NCBI RefSeq assembly: GCF_023898315.1
Contig: NC_064623.1
Coordinates: 14,025,140-14,089,139 of the forward strand
Direction: 5' to 3'
Length of the DNA stretch: 64,000 nt
From: Schistocerca nitens
Taxonomy: Eukaryota > Arthropoda > Insecta > Orthoptera > Acrididae
The position numbers were made by a program, and so were the translations under genes. The notes under the pieces were generated by a model. The model ran no database searches. It was not told where the DNA came from and saw nothing but the letters and a program-made list of their open reading frames with translations. Positions 44,201 through 54,766 of the stretch are shown here, in pieces (the first letter of the stretch is position 1; each line of letters opens with the position of its first letter).

Positions 44201-44945
44201 TACCTGAAATATCTGGTCTCTGCTGTTTCCATTCCTTTCTGTGCAGTCCAGTTTCATCAATGTGACCAACTCCTCTGTTCGGCGTCAATGAACAGTAACC
44301 AATCACAGACAGCAGGTGCCAGCACTACCACCAGACGGTATATAAAGTGTATCGGAGGGACTCATGAAACTGTGCAGTCGTTGTCGTAATGTGGAATCAG
44401 AGCAATTTATCTGACCTCCAAAAGGGCATAAGCAATTGCTTTCGGCCCAAGAGTGGAAGCATTTGCGAAACGGCCAAGTTTGTAAACTGTTTGCGTACCG
44501 CTGTAGTTAAAGCATTACGTGCGTGGCAAAATGGCTGTATCCAAAACTAGTCCTGAGGCAACTGTGGTACACCGCAGGCCATAGACGACAGGGGTGAACG
44601 AAGCCTGTGGACATGTGTACAGGAGGATGGACGAGGAACTGTTGAGCAACTGACAGCCCAGATGAATCGAGGGGCTACCTCCAGTGTCTCCTCAACGACC
44701 GTTCAGCGAAACTGGAAAGCTGGAGTTTGCACGCCAATAGCGCGACTGGACCTCAACTGAGTGGCGACAGATGACCTTCTCAGATGAACCGTGTTCTATG
44801 CTCCATCTGACAGACAGCTGTTAGATCGTCGGAAGGATACAGTCCAGAGGATGGAGATTTATGGTCTGCAGGATGTTTTCGTGGCACTCCCTACGTGATC
44901 TCGTCATTCTAGAAGGCACAGTGAATCAACACAAGTATGCATCTA

Positions 44946-46515
44946 CAGGGTGTTACAAAAAGGTACGGCCAAACTTTCAGGAAACATTCCTCACACACAA
45001 AGAAAGAAAATATGTTATGTGGATATGTGTCCGGAAACGCTTACTTGACATGTTAGAGCTCATTTTATTACTTCTCTTCAAATCACATTAATCATGGAAT
45101 GGAAACACAGAGTAACAGAACGTACCAGCGTGACTTCAAACACTTTGTTACAGGAAATGTTCAAAATGTCCTCCGTTAGCGACGATACATGCATCCACCC
45201 TCCGTTGCATGGAATGCCTGATGCGCTGATGCAGCCCTGGAGAATGGCGTATAGTATCACAGCCATCCACAATACGAGCACGAAGAGTCTCTATATTTGG
45301 TACTGGGGTTGCGTAGACCAGAGCTTTCAAATGCCCCCATAAATGAAAGTCAAGAGGGTTGAGGTCAGGAGAACGTGGAGGCCATGGAGTTGGTCCGCCT
45401 CTACCAATCCATCGGTCACTGAATCTGTTGCTGAGAAGCGTACGAACACTTCGACTGAAATGTGCAGGAGCTCCATCGTGCATGAACCACATGTTGTGTC
45501 GTACTTGTAAAGGCACATGTTCTAGCAGCACAGGTAGAGTATCCCGTATGAAATCATGATAACGTGCTCCATTGAGCGTAGGTGGAAGAACATGGGGCCC
45601 AATCGAGACATCACCAACAATGCCTGCCCAAACGTTCACAGAAAATCTGTGTTGATGACGTGATTGCACAATTGCGTGCGGATTCTCGTCAGCCCACACA
45701 TGTTGATTGTGAAAATTTACAGTTTGATCACGTTGGAATGAAGCCTCATCCGTAAAGAGAACATTTGCACTGAAATGAGGATTGACACTTTGTTGGATGA
45801 ACCATTCGCAGAAGGGCCAATCAGCTGCTGATAGTGCCTGCACACGCTGTACATGGTACGGAAACAACTGGTTCTCCCGTAGCGCTCTCCATACAGTGAC
45901 GTGGTCAACGTTACCTTGTACAGCAGCAACTTCTCTGACGCTGACATTAGGGTTATCGTCAACTGCACGAAGAATTGCCTCGTCCATTGCAGGTGTCCTC
46001 GTCGTTCTAGGTCTTCCCCAGTCGCGAGTCATAGGCTGGAATGTTCCGTACTCGCTAAGACGCCGATCTATTGCTTCGAACGCCTGCCTGTCGGGACACC
46101 TTCGTTATGGAAATCTGTCTCGATACAAACGTACCGCGCCACGGCTATTGCCCCTTATTAATCCATACATCAAATGGGCATCTGCCAACTCCGCATTTGT
46201 AAACATTGCACTGACTGCAAAACCACGTTCGTGATGAACACTAACCTGTTGATGCTACATACTGAAGTGCTTGATGCTAGTACTGTAGAGCAATGAGTCG
46301 CATGTCAACACAAGCACCGAAGTCAACAATACCTTCCTTCAATTAGGCCAACTGGCGGTGAATCGAGGAAGTACAGTACATACTGACGAAACTAAAAATG
46401 AGCTCTAACATGGAAATTAAGCGTTTCCGGACACATGTCCACTTAACATCTTTTCTTTATTTGTGTGTGAGGAATGTTTCCTGAAAGTTTGGCCGTACCT
46501 TTTTGTAACACCATG
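44946..46515 (-). mobile_element. Rosa-type mariner element, about 1570 bp
   Basis: The ends are long inverted repeats: CAGGGTGTTACAAAAAGGTA on the left and GTACCTTTTTGTAACACCATG on the right, similar over about 100 bp as far as CGGAAACGCTTA. TA is duplicated at 44944-44945 and 46516-46517. The transposase lies on the minus strand. One of the three best preserved DNA transposons in the window. Confidence 0.9.
45148..46206 (-). pseudogene. Rosa-type (DD41D) mariner transposase, one nonsense codon
   Basis: A cut-and-paste transposase of the IS630/Tc1/mariner group. The frame runs from the ATG at 46206 to the stop at 45148, 352 codons, a normal length. Helix-turn-helix region: REVAAVQGNVDHVTVWRALR. 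Catalytic residues: FTDEASF, MHDGAPAHFS and PDLNPLDFHLW; the last aspartate is 41 residues after the second, so the triad is DD41D and intact. The only break is TAA at 46105-46107 (codon 34), just before RRCPDRQAF. A downstream ATG at 46032 gives a 294-residue frame without the first helix-turn-helix. A single base change would explain the break, so the copy is recent; whether another copy in the genome is intact cannot be seen. Confidence 0.88.
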
Positions 46516-46680
46516 TATACTTGGAGACCAACTCCAACATGCAGTTTACTTTCCCTCAGCGTGATGGCATCTACCAGCAGGGCAATGCGAGTGTCACACT
46601 GTGGTTTCAAGAGTACCGCGATGAGTGTTCCCACGGCCGCCAAACATCCAATCGAGAAAACGTGGCACTAGCTACATAGG

Positions 46681-47006
46681 CTGTCCAAGTCAAAGACCCT
46701 CAACCGAGAAACCCAGCACAGCTGGCCACAGCGCTGGAGTTGGTTTGGTTTCTCACCTCAGTCGGTGCCAACCAGAACATCACTCTGGTACCGTGTGCCG
46801 CGGAATTTGAATCCCAGCTAGCCGTCATGGACGTCGAAGACCCCTGGAGGTCTCTGCACCATCGCGCCGTAAGCTGTGGCGGCGCGCGCCTCCTGGCCCA
46901 CATTTAGTGTGAGGGCGCCACAGTGGAACACGTGGTCCCAGCGGCCAATAGCGGCGCCCCCGATAGAGTACTTCAGCGCCTGCCTCTCACTCAGCCAGAG
47001 AGTCTA
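46681..47006. other. Unassigned, partly GC-rich
   Basis: 46800-46990 is GC-rich (GGCGGCGCGCGCC near 46878). No gene recognised; perhaps the end of the old Tc1 and flanking DNA. Confidence 0.35.
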
Positions 47007-47018
47007 ATCTTGCGTACG

Positions 47019-47236
47019 CCCGCATCTCGTGGTCGTGCGGTAGCGTTCTCGATTCCCACGCCCGGGTTCCCGGGTTCGATTCCCGGCGGGGTCAGGGATT
47101 TTCTCTGCCTCGTGATGGCTGGGTGTTGTGTGCTGTCCTTAGGTTAGTTAGGTTTAAGTAGTTCTAAGTTCTAGGGGACTTATGACCACAGCAGTTGAGT
47201 CCCATAGTGCTCAGAGCCATTTGAACCATTTGAACC
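47019..47236 (+). mobile_element. tRNA-derived SINE, 218 bp, TSD ATCTTGCGTACG
   Basis: Head: TCTCGTGGTCGTGCGGTAGC (A box) and GGGTTCGATTCCC (B box). The body GTCAGGGATTTTCTCTGCC through GAACCATTTGAACC matches the truncated copy at 28744-28895. Duplication at 47007-47018 and 47237-47248. Confidence 0.93.
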
Positions 47237-47248
47237 ATCTTGCGTACG

Positions 47249-47698
47249 TCTCTGGACACATCGCCTCGCCTTAGACAGCTTACTTACTTTCTTGTTCTGT
47301 GTACGAATGGATGTGGGTGTTAGGTTTCCTTGTGATTCCGTTGTTTTGATCTTCTTGTTGTTCGTTCTGTCCTTTGTTGGTCACGTCCATCCTCTCCTGT
47401 TGTGTTGTTCGCGGGCCGCTCCGCGGGTCCCGCCGCGCTTTCTGTCACTTCAACCCCACAACCGTTCCGGTCGCAGTTACAACAATCACTGACTCTGACT
47501 CAGTCTGACAAGTATGACTGGACAGTGTATATTACTAAGCGAATAAGTTCTAGTTGATGGCTGCCTGTCTTACCGCTTTCAGGGGCAACAAAAATCTCGT
47601 TTTCAGTATTTCATACAAGTATTTATCGAACTCAAAAATTTGAAGCTCTGTCTTGATCTGCTCATTAAGAGGTATAATCTTAGGTAACAGGTTCAATT
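47249..47698. other. No recognisable feature
   Basis: A short frame at 47292-47492 is hydrophobic (FLLFVLSFVGHVHPLLLC) but has no support as a gene. Confidence 0.35.
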
Positions 47699-48810
47699 CA
47701 CAAAGGGAGGCCACAGATTTACTTCAAAGTGCACCTTCAGTAGGCCATTAAAACGACGTAATGTGCAAGTAGGAAGGTTTACTGCTCTGGTAATTCCGAG
47801 AAAATCGCAAGAGAATCTTACACTTCTACAGTATTATGTATTATGTAACTGATGTACTTGTGGGCAGGTGCCAGACGTTATTACGTGTTGGTGAAGTGCT
47901 TAGTGTTCGAGATTCGTAAAGCAAACCCCTATGAGACGATGGTTCAACTCCTGCTCAAACTTAATTTTTAACCTACATTTTCTTCATCAGTAGTCATACT
48001 TTTTAAAATTTATACCACATTTTAGAGGTAATATTATTAAAAAACACGTCTATTTGTACGAAGTTTTAGTGAATTTCATGTTATTTGACTACTTGCTATT
48101 TGCAGCTATCGACAAGTAATCGGAGAAACGCATAGAAGCCGGCCGCTGTAGCCGAGCGGTTCTAGGCGCTTCAGTCCGGAACCACGCTGCTGCTATAGTC
48201 TCAGTTTCGAATCCTGCCACGGGCATGGATGTGTGTGATGTCCTTAGATTAGTTAGGTTTAAGCAGTTCAAGTCTAGGGGACTGATGACCTCAGATGTTA
48301 AGTCCCATAGTGCTCAGAGCCGTTTGAACCATTTTTTGAAACGCATAGAGTTTTCCTGACAATGTATGCCTGCCGTGATTTGCGAAATCCCTTATACATG
48401 CAGTCTGGTAAGGTATCCAGAACTACTTTACTCATAGACACTTGAACAGCAGACTCAAAGGAAGACCTGTGTAGCAATGTAGAAATGTAGAAAAGCCTAA
48501 TCGTGTAGGTGCAAATTTTTTGAATATCACAAAGCTTACACTTGTGCTGTAGACAAGAGGGTTTGAGCGGTAGTCGAACCGTTTGTCTTTCGAAGTTCGA
48601 ACGCTAACCACTTGACCACCATGAACTCTAACATTCGTAACCTACGCACAGATACATAACAGACGCATAAAATTTCTCTTGCTATTTTCTCGCAATTGCC
48701 ACAGTAGTACACATTATTACTTGCACATTATGCCGTTCTAATGGTCTACTAAAATTGTACAAAGTTTGAAGTAAATCCGTGATCCCAACGTCTTCGCCAC
48801 CCCTTGTCAG
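47699..48810. mobile_element. Second palindromic element with tRNA-like arms, SINE inside
   Basis: Left arm about 47699-47960 and right arm about 48560-48810 are inverted copies: GATTTACTTCAAA, GTAATGTGCAAGTA, CGAGAAAATCGCAAGAGAA on the left pair with TTTGAAGTAAATC, TACTTGCACATTATG, TTCTCTTGCTATTTTCTCG on the right. Each arm holds a tRNA-like sequence: 47884-47960 (TTGGTGAAGTGCTTAGTG, GGTTCAACTCC) and 48560-48625 on the minus strand (TGGTCAAGTGGTTAGCG, GGTTCGACTACC), both facing inward. Exact ends and TSD were not found. Sequence is unrelated to the element at 18167-19319. Confidence 0.75.
48137..48337 (+). mobile_element. tRNA-derived SINE, 201 bp, TSD GAAACGCATAGA
   Basis: Head GTAGCCGAGCGGTTCTAGGC (A box) and a B box with one change (GTTTCGAATCC). 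Same family as 15916-16112. Duplication at 48125-48136 and 48338-48349. It landed in the centre of the palindromic element. Confidence 0.93.
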
Positions 48811-48844
48811 TAAGACAAGCATTACAGTTACAAACCGTGTAGAT

Positions 48845-49805
48845 ACGAGGGCTGTTCAGAAAGTAGGGAACGTTTCCGTCTGACGTCGCTAGGCGCGCCC
48901 CGATCGCGTATATTTTGGTACGTGCGTGCTCGGTAGCTCAGTCGGCATCCATCCGTGACGGCGGAAACGTATCTGCGCGTCTGGCTTTTTTTGATATTCG
49001 AATTTGAAATGTGCGCTGCGATCAAAAATCCCGCCAGTTGTGAGGTGTGGTCTGTGATACAGTTTTTGTTGGCAAAAAACCTAAAACCTACAGAAATTTA
49101 ACGACAACTGCACGCAGTGTACGGAAACAAGGTAATATGTGAATTTTCCGTCTCCAAATTGTGCATTTGGTTTAACAATGGCCGAACCGACGTTCATGAT
49201 GAAAAGAAGAGTGGACACCCGAACATGTGACTTACGATCTTGTCGCTATTGCTGATGAAACGATTCGTGAAAACCATCGCTTCATAATAACAGAGCTTTC
49301 GCTTTCTTTTCCACAAGTTTCGCGGACTTTGTTGTTTGAAATTGTCTCTCGAAAGCTAGATTACACAATGGGTGCCCAAAATGCTTACAGAGCACCAAAA
49401 AGAACAGAGACTGGGGGCAACGTAGACATTTCAGCAGGCCTACCACAAACATGGTGTTTCATTACTGGTTCGAATCGTAACTGGTGACGAGACTGGGTGA
49501 AACAAGTCCATTGCGAAACAAAATTACAGTCCATGGAGTGGGTACACAGAACCACAGAACCAAGAAAATGTTTGCGAACCTTGTCAGCAACGAAGTTGAT
49601 GGCGACAGTGTTTTGGGATAGGCAAGGTGTGCTTCTTACTGACTTTCTCAAACGTGGAGCAACCATAAATTCTGCCTGGTACTGTCAAACTTTGCACAGC
49701 CTTTTAAGAGCAGTTCAAAACAAACTCCAAGGAAAGCCGACGTCCAAAATTTTGTTTTTGCACGACAATGCCCGACCTCACACGGCAATCCGCACTAAAG
49801 AAATC
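48845..49805 (+). pseudogene. Mariner (DD34D-type) fragment, right end lost
   Basis: The left end CGAGGGCTGTTCAGAAAGTA looks like a mariner inverted repeat. Coding remnants, in several frames: CAAIKNPASCEVWSVIQFL, NNGRTDVHDEKKSGHP, then 49227-49487 and 49497-49805 with TVFWDRQGVLLTDFLKRGA (first aspartate) and LFLHDNARPHTA (second aspartate). The third aspartate and the right end are missing where the next Tc1 begins. At least three frame breaks. Resembles the transposase domain known from SETMAR. Confidence 0.78.
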
Positions 49806-51250
49806 CCCTTAATTCATTAATTTGCATCATACCGGTTCCTATAACTAGTGAATATAGACATTGACTGTGGATATTGTATCACAGGCTCAGTCCCTTTGAC
49901 TGTTCAGAGATGTCACTAAACCCGCCCAAAGATGTAAACAACCATGCATGAGCAGCGCCTATTAGACGGAGGTAGTCCGACAGCCAATCAGTTCCAGTCA
50001 TTCGACCAGGAAAGAGGTACATGGATCGTGTTGTCTGTGGTTCAACCATGCCTAGATGGTAAATGCCGCGGTTCGATTGCGTCTGCATTGTTACTTTGTG
50101 CCAGGAAGGGCTCTCAATAAGGAAAGTGTCCAGGCGTCTCGGAGTGAACCAAAGCGATGTTGTTCGGACGTGGAAGAGATACAGAGAGACAGAAACTCTC
50201 GATGACGTGCCTCGCTCAGGCCGCCCAAGGGCTACTACTGCAGTGGATGACCGCTACCTACGGATTATGGCTCTGAGGAACACTGACAGCAACTCCACCG
50301 TGTTGAATAATGCTTTCGTGCAGCCACAGGACGTCGTGTTACGACTCAAACTGTGCGCAATAGGCTGCATGATGCGCACTCCCGGCGTCCATGGCGAGGT
50401 CCATCTTTGCAACCACTACATCGTGCAGCGCAGCACAGATGGGCCCAACAACATACCGAATGGACCGCTCAGGATTAGCATCACGTACTCTTCACCGATG
50501 TGTGTCGCATATGCCTTCAACCATACAATCGTCGGAGACGTGTTTGGAGGCAACCCGGTCAGGCTTGAACTCCTTAGACACACTGTCCAGCGAGTGCAGT
50601 AAGGTGGAGGTTCCCTGCTGTTTTGGGTGGCATTGTGTGGGCCGACGTACGCCGCTGGTGGTCATGGAAGGCGCCGTAACGGCTGAACGATACGTGAAAG
50701 CCATCCTCCGACCAATACTGCAACCATATCGGAAGCATATTGGCGAGGCATTCGTCTTCATGGACGACAATTGGTGCCGCCATCGTGCACATCTTGTGAA
50801 TTTCCTTCAGAATAACGACATCGCTCGACTAGCGTGGCCAGAATGTTCTCCAGACATGAACCCTATGAACACGCCTGGGATGGATTGAAAATGGCTGTTT
50901 ATGGACGACTCGACCACCAACCATTCTGAGGGATCTGCGCCGAATCGCCGTTGAGGAGTGGAACGATCTGCACCAAAAGTGCCTTGATGAACTTGTGGAT
51001 CGTATGCCACGACGAATACAGCCGTGCATCAACGCAAGAGGACATGCTACTGGGTATTAGAGATAGCGTTGTGTACAGCAATCTGGATCACCACCTCTGA
51101 AGGTCTTGTGTGGTGATACAACATCCAATGTGTAGTTTTCTCGAGTTATAAAAAGGGCGGAAATGATGTTTATGTTGATCTCTATTCCAGTTTTCTGTAC
51201 AAGTTCCGGAACTCTCGCAACCGAAGTGATGCAAAACTTTTTTTGCTATA
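49806..51250 (+). mobile_element. Tc1-like transposon, sister of 27132-31925
   Basis: Left end near 49806-49840 (TTTGCATCATACCGGTTCCT), right end GTGATGCAAAAC at about 51228-51240, both degraded. Transposase pieces 50063-50602 and 50391-50888: EGLSIRKVSRRLGVNQSDVV, KRYRETETLDDVPRSGRPRA, VFMDDNWCRHRAHLV, WPECSPDMNP. The residue after NPM is frame-shifted by one missing base at the final glutamate codon. It keeps the 29 bp missing from its sister. Its right end touches the left end of the next element. Confidence 0.8.
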
Positions 51251-52666
51251 TACACTCCTGGAAATGGAAAAAAGAACACATTGGCACCGGTGTGTCAGAC
51301 CCACCATACTTGCTCCGGACACTGCGAGAGGGCTGTACAAGCAATGATCACACGCACGGCACAGCGGACACACCAGGACCCGCGGTGTTGGCCGTCGAAT
51401 GGCGCTAGCTGCGCAGCATTTGTGCACCGCCGCCGTCAGTGTCAGCCAGTTTGCCGTGGCATACGGAGCTCCATCGCAGTCTTTAACACTGGTAGCATGC
51501 CGCGACAGCGTGGACGTGAACCGTATGTGCAGTTGACGGGCTTCGAGCGAGGGCGTATAGTGGGCATGCGGGAGGCCGGGTGGACGTACCGCCGAATTGC
51601 TCAACACGTGGGGCGTGAGGTCTCCACAGTACATCGATGTGGTCGGCGGAAGGTGCACGTGCCCGTCGACCTGGGACCGGACCGCAGCGACGCACGGATG
51701 CACGCCAAGACCGTAGGATCCTACGCAGTGCCGTAGGGGACCGCACCGCCACTTCCCAGCAAATTAGGGACACTGTTGCTCCTGGGGTATCGGCGAGGAC
51801 CATTCGCAACCGTCTCCATGAAGCTGGGCTACGGTCCCGCACACCGTTAGGCCGTCTTCCGCTCACGCCCCAACATCGTGCAGCCCGCCTCCAGTGGTGT
51901 CGCGACAGGCGTGAATGGAGGGACGAATGGAGACGTGTCGTCTTCAGCGATGAGAGTCGCTTCTGCCTTGGTGCCAATGATGGTCGTATGCGTGTTTGGC
52001 GCCGTGCAGGTGAGCGCCACAATCAGGACTGCATACGACCGAGGCACACAGGGCCAACACCCGGCATCATGGTGTGGGGAGCGATCTCCTACACTGGCCG
52101 TACACCACTGGTGATCGTCGAGGGGACACTGAATAGTGCACGGTACATCCAAACCGTCATCGAACCCATCGTTCTACCATTCCTAGACCGGCAAGGGAAC
52201 TTGCTGTTCCAACAGGACAATGCACGTCCGCATGTATCCCGTGCCACCCAACGTGCTCTAGAAGGTGTAAGTCAACTACCCTGGCCAGCAAGATCTCCGG
52301 ATCTGTCCCCCATTGAGCATGTTTGGGACTGGATGAAGCGTCGTCTCACGCGGTCTGCACGTCCAGCACGAACGCTGGTCCAACTGAGGCGCCAGGTGGA
52401 AATGGCATGGCAAGCCGTTCCACAGGACTACATCCAGCATCTCTACGATCGTCTCCATGGGAGAATAGCAGCCTGCATTGCTGCGAAAGGTGGATATACA
52501 CTGTACTAGTGCCGACATTGTGCATGCTCTGTTGCCTGTGTCTATGTGCCTGTGGTTCTGTCAGTGTGATCATGTGATGTATCTGACCCCAGGAATGTGT
52601 CAATAAAGTTTCCCCTTCCTGGGACAATGAATTCACGGTGTTCTTATTTCAATTTCCAGGAGTGTA
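51251..52666 (+). mobile_element. Tc1-like transposon, 1416 bp, nearly intact
   Basis: Inverted ends TACACTCCTGGAAATGGAAA and TTTCAATTTCCAGGAGTGTA, 27 of 29 bases alike over the longer match, with TA on both sides (51249-51250, 52667-52668). The transposase has a single frame break (next entry). One of the least decayed DNA elements in the window. Confidence 0.93.
51497..52509 (+). pseudogene. Tc1-type transposase, one frameshift, D-D spacing 32
   Basis: Start ATG at 51497 (MPRQRGREPYVQLTGF), DNA-binding helices RRIAQHVGREVSTVHRC, then one base lost at about 51635-51640 moves the reading to the frame that runs to 52509. That frame carries RRVVFSDESRFCLGANDGR (first aspartate), FQQDNARPHVSRA (second) and SPDLSPIEHVWDWMK (final glutamate), then QAVPQDYIQHLYDRLHGRI. 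About 337 codons in all, a usual length. Between the second aspartate and the glutamate lie 32 residues, where Tc1 elements normally have 34, because two residues are missing before QLPWPARSP. So it may be a damaged copy or a lineage with altered spacing. Confidence 0.88.
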
Positions 52667-52705
52667 TATCGAGGCAGCGAATTCACTTCGTGCAAATACC
52701 TGAAC

Positions 52706-54705
52706 TACATCTACATCTACATCTACATCTACATCTATACTCCGCGAGCCACCTTACGGTGTGTGGCGGAGGGTACTTATTGTACCACTATCTGATCCCC
52801 CCTTCCCTGTTCCATTCACAAATTGTGCGTGGGAAGAACGACTGCTTGTAAGTCTCCGTATTTGCTCTAATTTCTCGGATCTTTTCGTTGTGATCATTAC
52901 GCGAGATATATGTGGGCGGTAGTAATATGTTGCCCATCTCTTCCCGGAATGTGCTCTCTCGTAATTTCGATAATAAACCTCTCCGTATTGCGTAACGCCT
53001 TTCTTGAAGTGTCCGCCACTGGAGCTTGTTCAGCATCTCCGTAACGCTCTCGCGCTGACGAAATGTCCCCATGACGAATCGCGCTGCTTTTCGCTGGATC
53101 ATGTCTATCTCTTCTATTAATCCAACCTGGTAAGGGTCCCATACCGATGAGCAATACTCAAGAATCGGACGAACAAGCGTTTTGTAAGCTACTTCTTTCG
53201 TCGATGAGTCACATTTTCTTAGAATTCTTCCTATGAATCTCAACCTGGCTCCTGCTTTTCCCACTATTTGTTTTATGTGATCATTCCACTTCAGATCGCT
53301 CCGGATAGTAAGTATTTTACGGTCGTTACCGCTTCCAATGATTTACCACCTATGGCATAATCGTACTGGAATGGATTTCTGCCCCTATGTATGCGCATTA
53401 TATTACATTTATCTACGTTTAGGGAAAGCTGCCAGCTGTCGCACCATTCATTAATCCTCTGCAGGTCTTCCTGGAGTACGTACGAGTCTTCTGATGTTGC
53501 TACTTTCTTGTAGACAACCGTGTCATCTGCAAATAGCCTCACGGAGCTACCGATGTTGTCAACTAAGTCATTTATGTATATTGTAAACAATAAAGGTCCT
53601 ATCACGCTTCCTTGCGGTACTCCCGAAATTACCTCTACATCTGCAGATTTTGAACCGTTAAGAATGACATGTTGTGTTCTTTCTTCTAGGAAATCCTGAA
53701 TCCAATCACAAACCTGGTCCGATATTCCGTAAGCTCGTATTTTTTTCACTAAACGTAAGTGCGGAACCGTATCAAATGCCTTCCTGAAGTCCAGGAATAC
53801 GGCATCAATCTGCTCGCCAGTGTCTACGGCACTGTGAATTTCTTGGACAAATAGGGCGAGCTGAGTTTCACATGATCTCTGTTTGCGGAATCCATGTTGG
53901 TTATGATGAAGGAGATTTGTATTATCTAAGAACGTCATAATACGAGAACATAAAACATGTTCCATTATTCTACAACAGATTGACGTAAGCGAAATAGGCC
54001 TATAATTATTCGCATCTGATTTATGACCCTTCTTGAAAATGGGAACGACCTGCGCTTTCTTCCAGTCGCTAGGTACTTTACGTTCTTCCAGAGATCTACG
54101 ATAAATTGCTGATAGAAAGGGGGCAAGTTCTTTAGCATAATCACTGTAGAATCTTACGGGTATCTCGTCTGGTCCGGATGCTTTTCCGCTACTAAGTGAT
54201 AGCAGTTGTTTCTCAATTCCGATATCGTTTATTTCAATATTTTCCATTTTGGCGTCCGTGCGACGGCTGAAGTCAGGGACCGTGTTACGATTTTCCGCAG
54301 TGAAACAGTTTCGGAACACTGAATTCAGTATTTCTGCCTTTCTTCGGTCGTCCTCTGTTTCGGTGCCATCGTGGTCAACGAGTGACTGAATAGGGGATTT
54401 AGATCCGCTTACCGATTTTACATATGACCAAAACTTTTTAGGGTTCTTGTTTAGATTGTTTGCCAATGTTTTATGTTCGAATTCGTTGAATGCTTCTCTC
54501 ATTGCTCTCTTTACGCTCTTTTTCGCTTCGTTCAGCTTTTCCTTATCAGCTATGATTCGACTACTCTTAAACCTATGATGAAGCTTTCTTTGTTTCCGTA
54601 GTACCTTTCGTACATGATTGTTATACCACGGTGGATCTACATCCATACAGTGATTGAAAATCAGACCTCTTAGAGGCTTACAGGAAACCTTAAACACGTT
54701 TTCAA
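52706..54705 (-). mobile_element. CR1/Jockey-type LINE (TAGATG tail), youngest copy
   Basis: Minus-strand frame 54697-53291 (468 codons) encodes the linker (PPWYNNHVRKVLRKQRKL), RT with NNYRPISLTSICCRIMEHVL, DFRKAFDTVPHLRLVKKIRA, GVPQGSVIGPLLFTIYIND, RLFADDTVVYKK (catalytic aspartates intact) and the thumb up to KYL. About five bases are missing near 53305, after which 53264-52788 continues to the C-terminus (RLRFIGRILRKCD, FFPRTICEWN). The tail is a clean run of five CATCTA units (plus strand, 52708-52738). 5' truncated near 54705, so no endonuclease. Confidence 0.92.
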
Positions 54706-54766
54706 ACCTTATCTAAAGTTTTACTCGTTTACATGGTTAAAGTAAATACCTAACACGTTCACTGAT

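Larger units (their letters stand above)
44330..46680 (+). mobile_element. Old Tc1-like element interrupted by a mariner
   Basis: Left part 44380-44940: SNLSDLQKGISNCFRPKSGS, then TAKFVNCLRTAVVKALRAWQ, CGTPQAIDDRGERSLW and QLTAQMNRGATSSVSSTTVQ, a Tc1-type DNA-binding region, with frame breaks. The right part after 46517 continues with a degraded catalytic segment (GDQLQHAVYFPS region). A TATATAAAG box lies at 44339-44347. The rosa element at 44946-46515 splits it. Limits are approximate because the ends were not matched. Confidence 0.6.

Noticed and set aside
47019-47100. Possible tRNA genes at SINE heads (also 15920, 25387, 39165, 48145)
   Set aside because: All continue into SINE bodies, are flanked by target duplications, and lack a proper acceptor stem.
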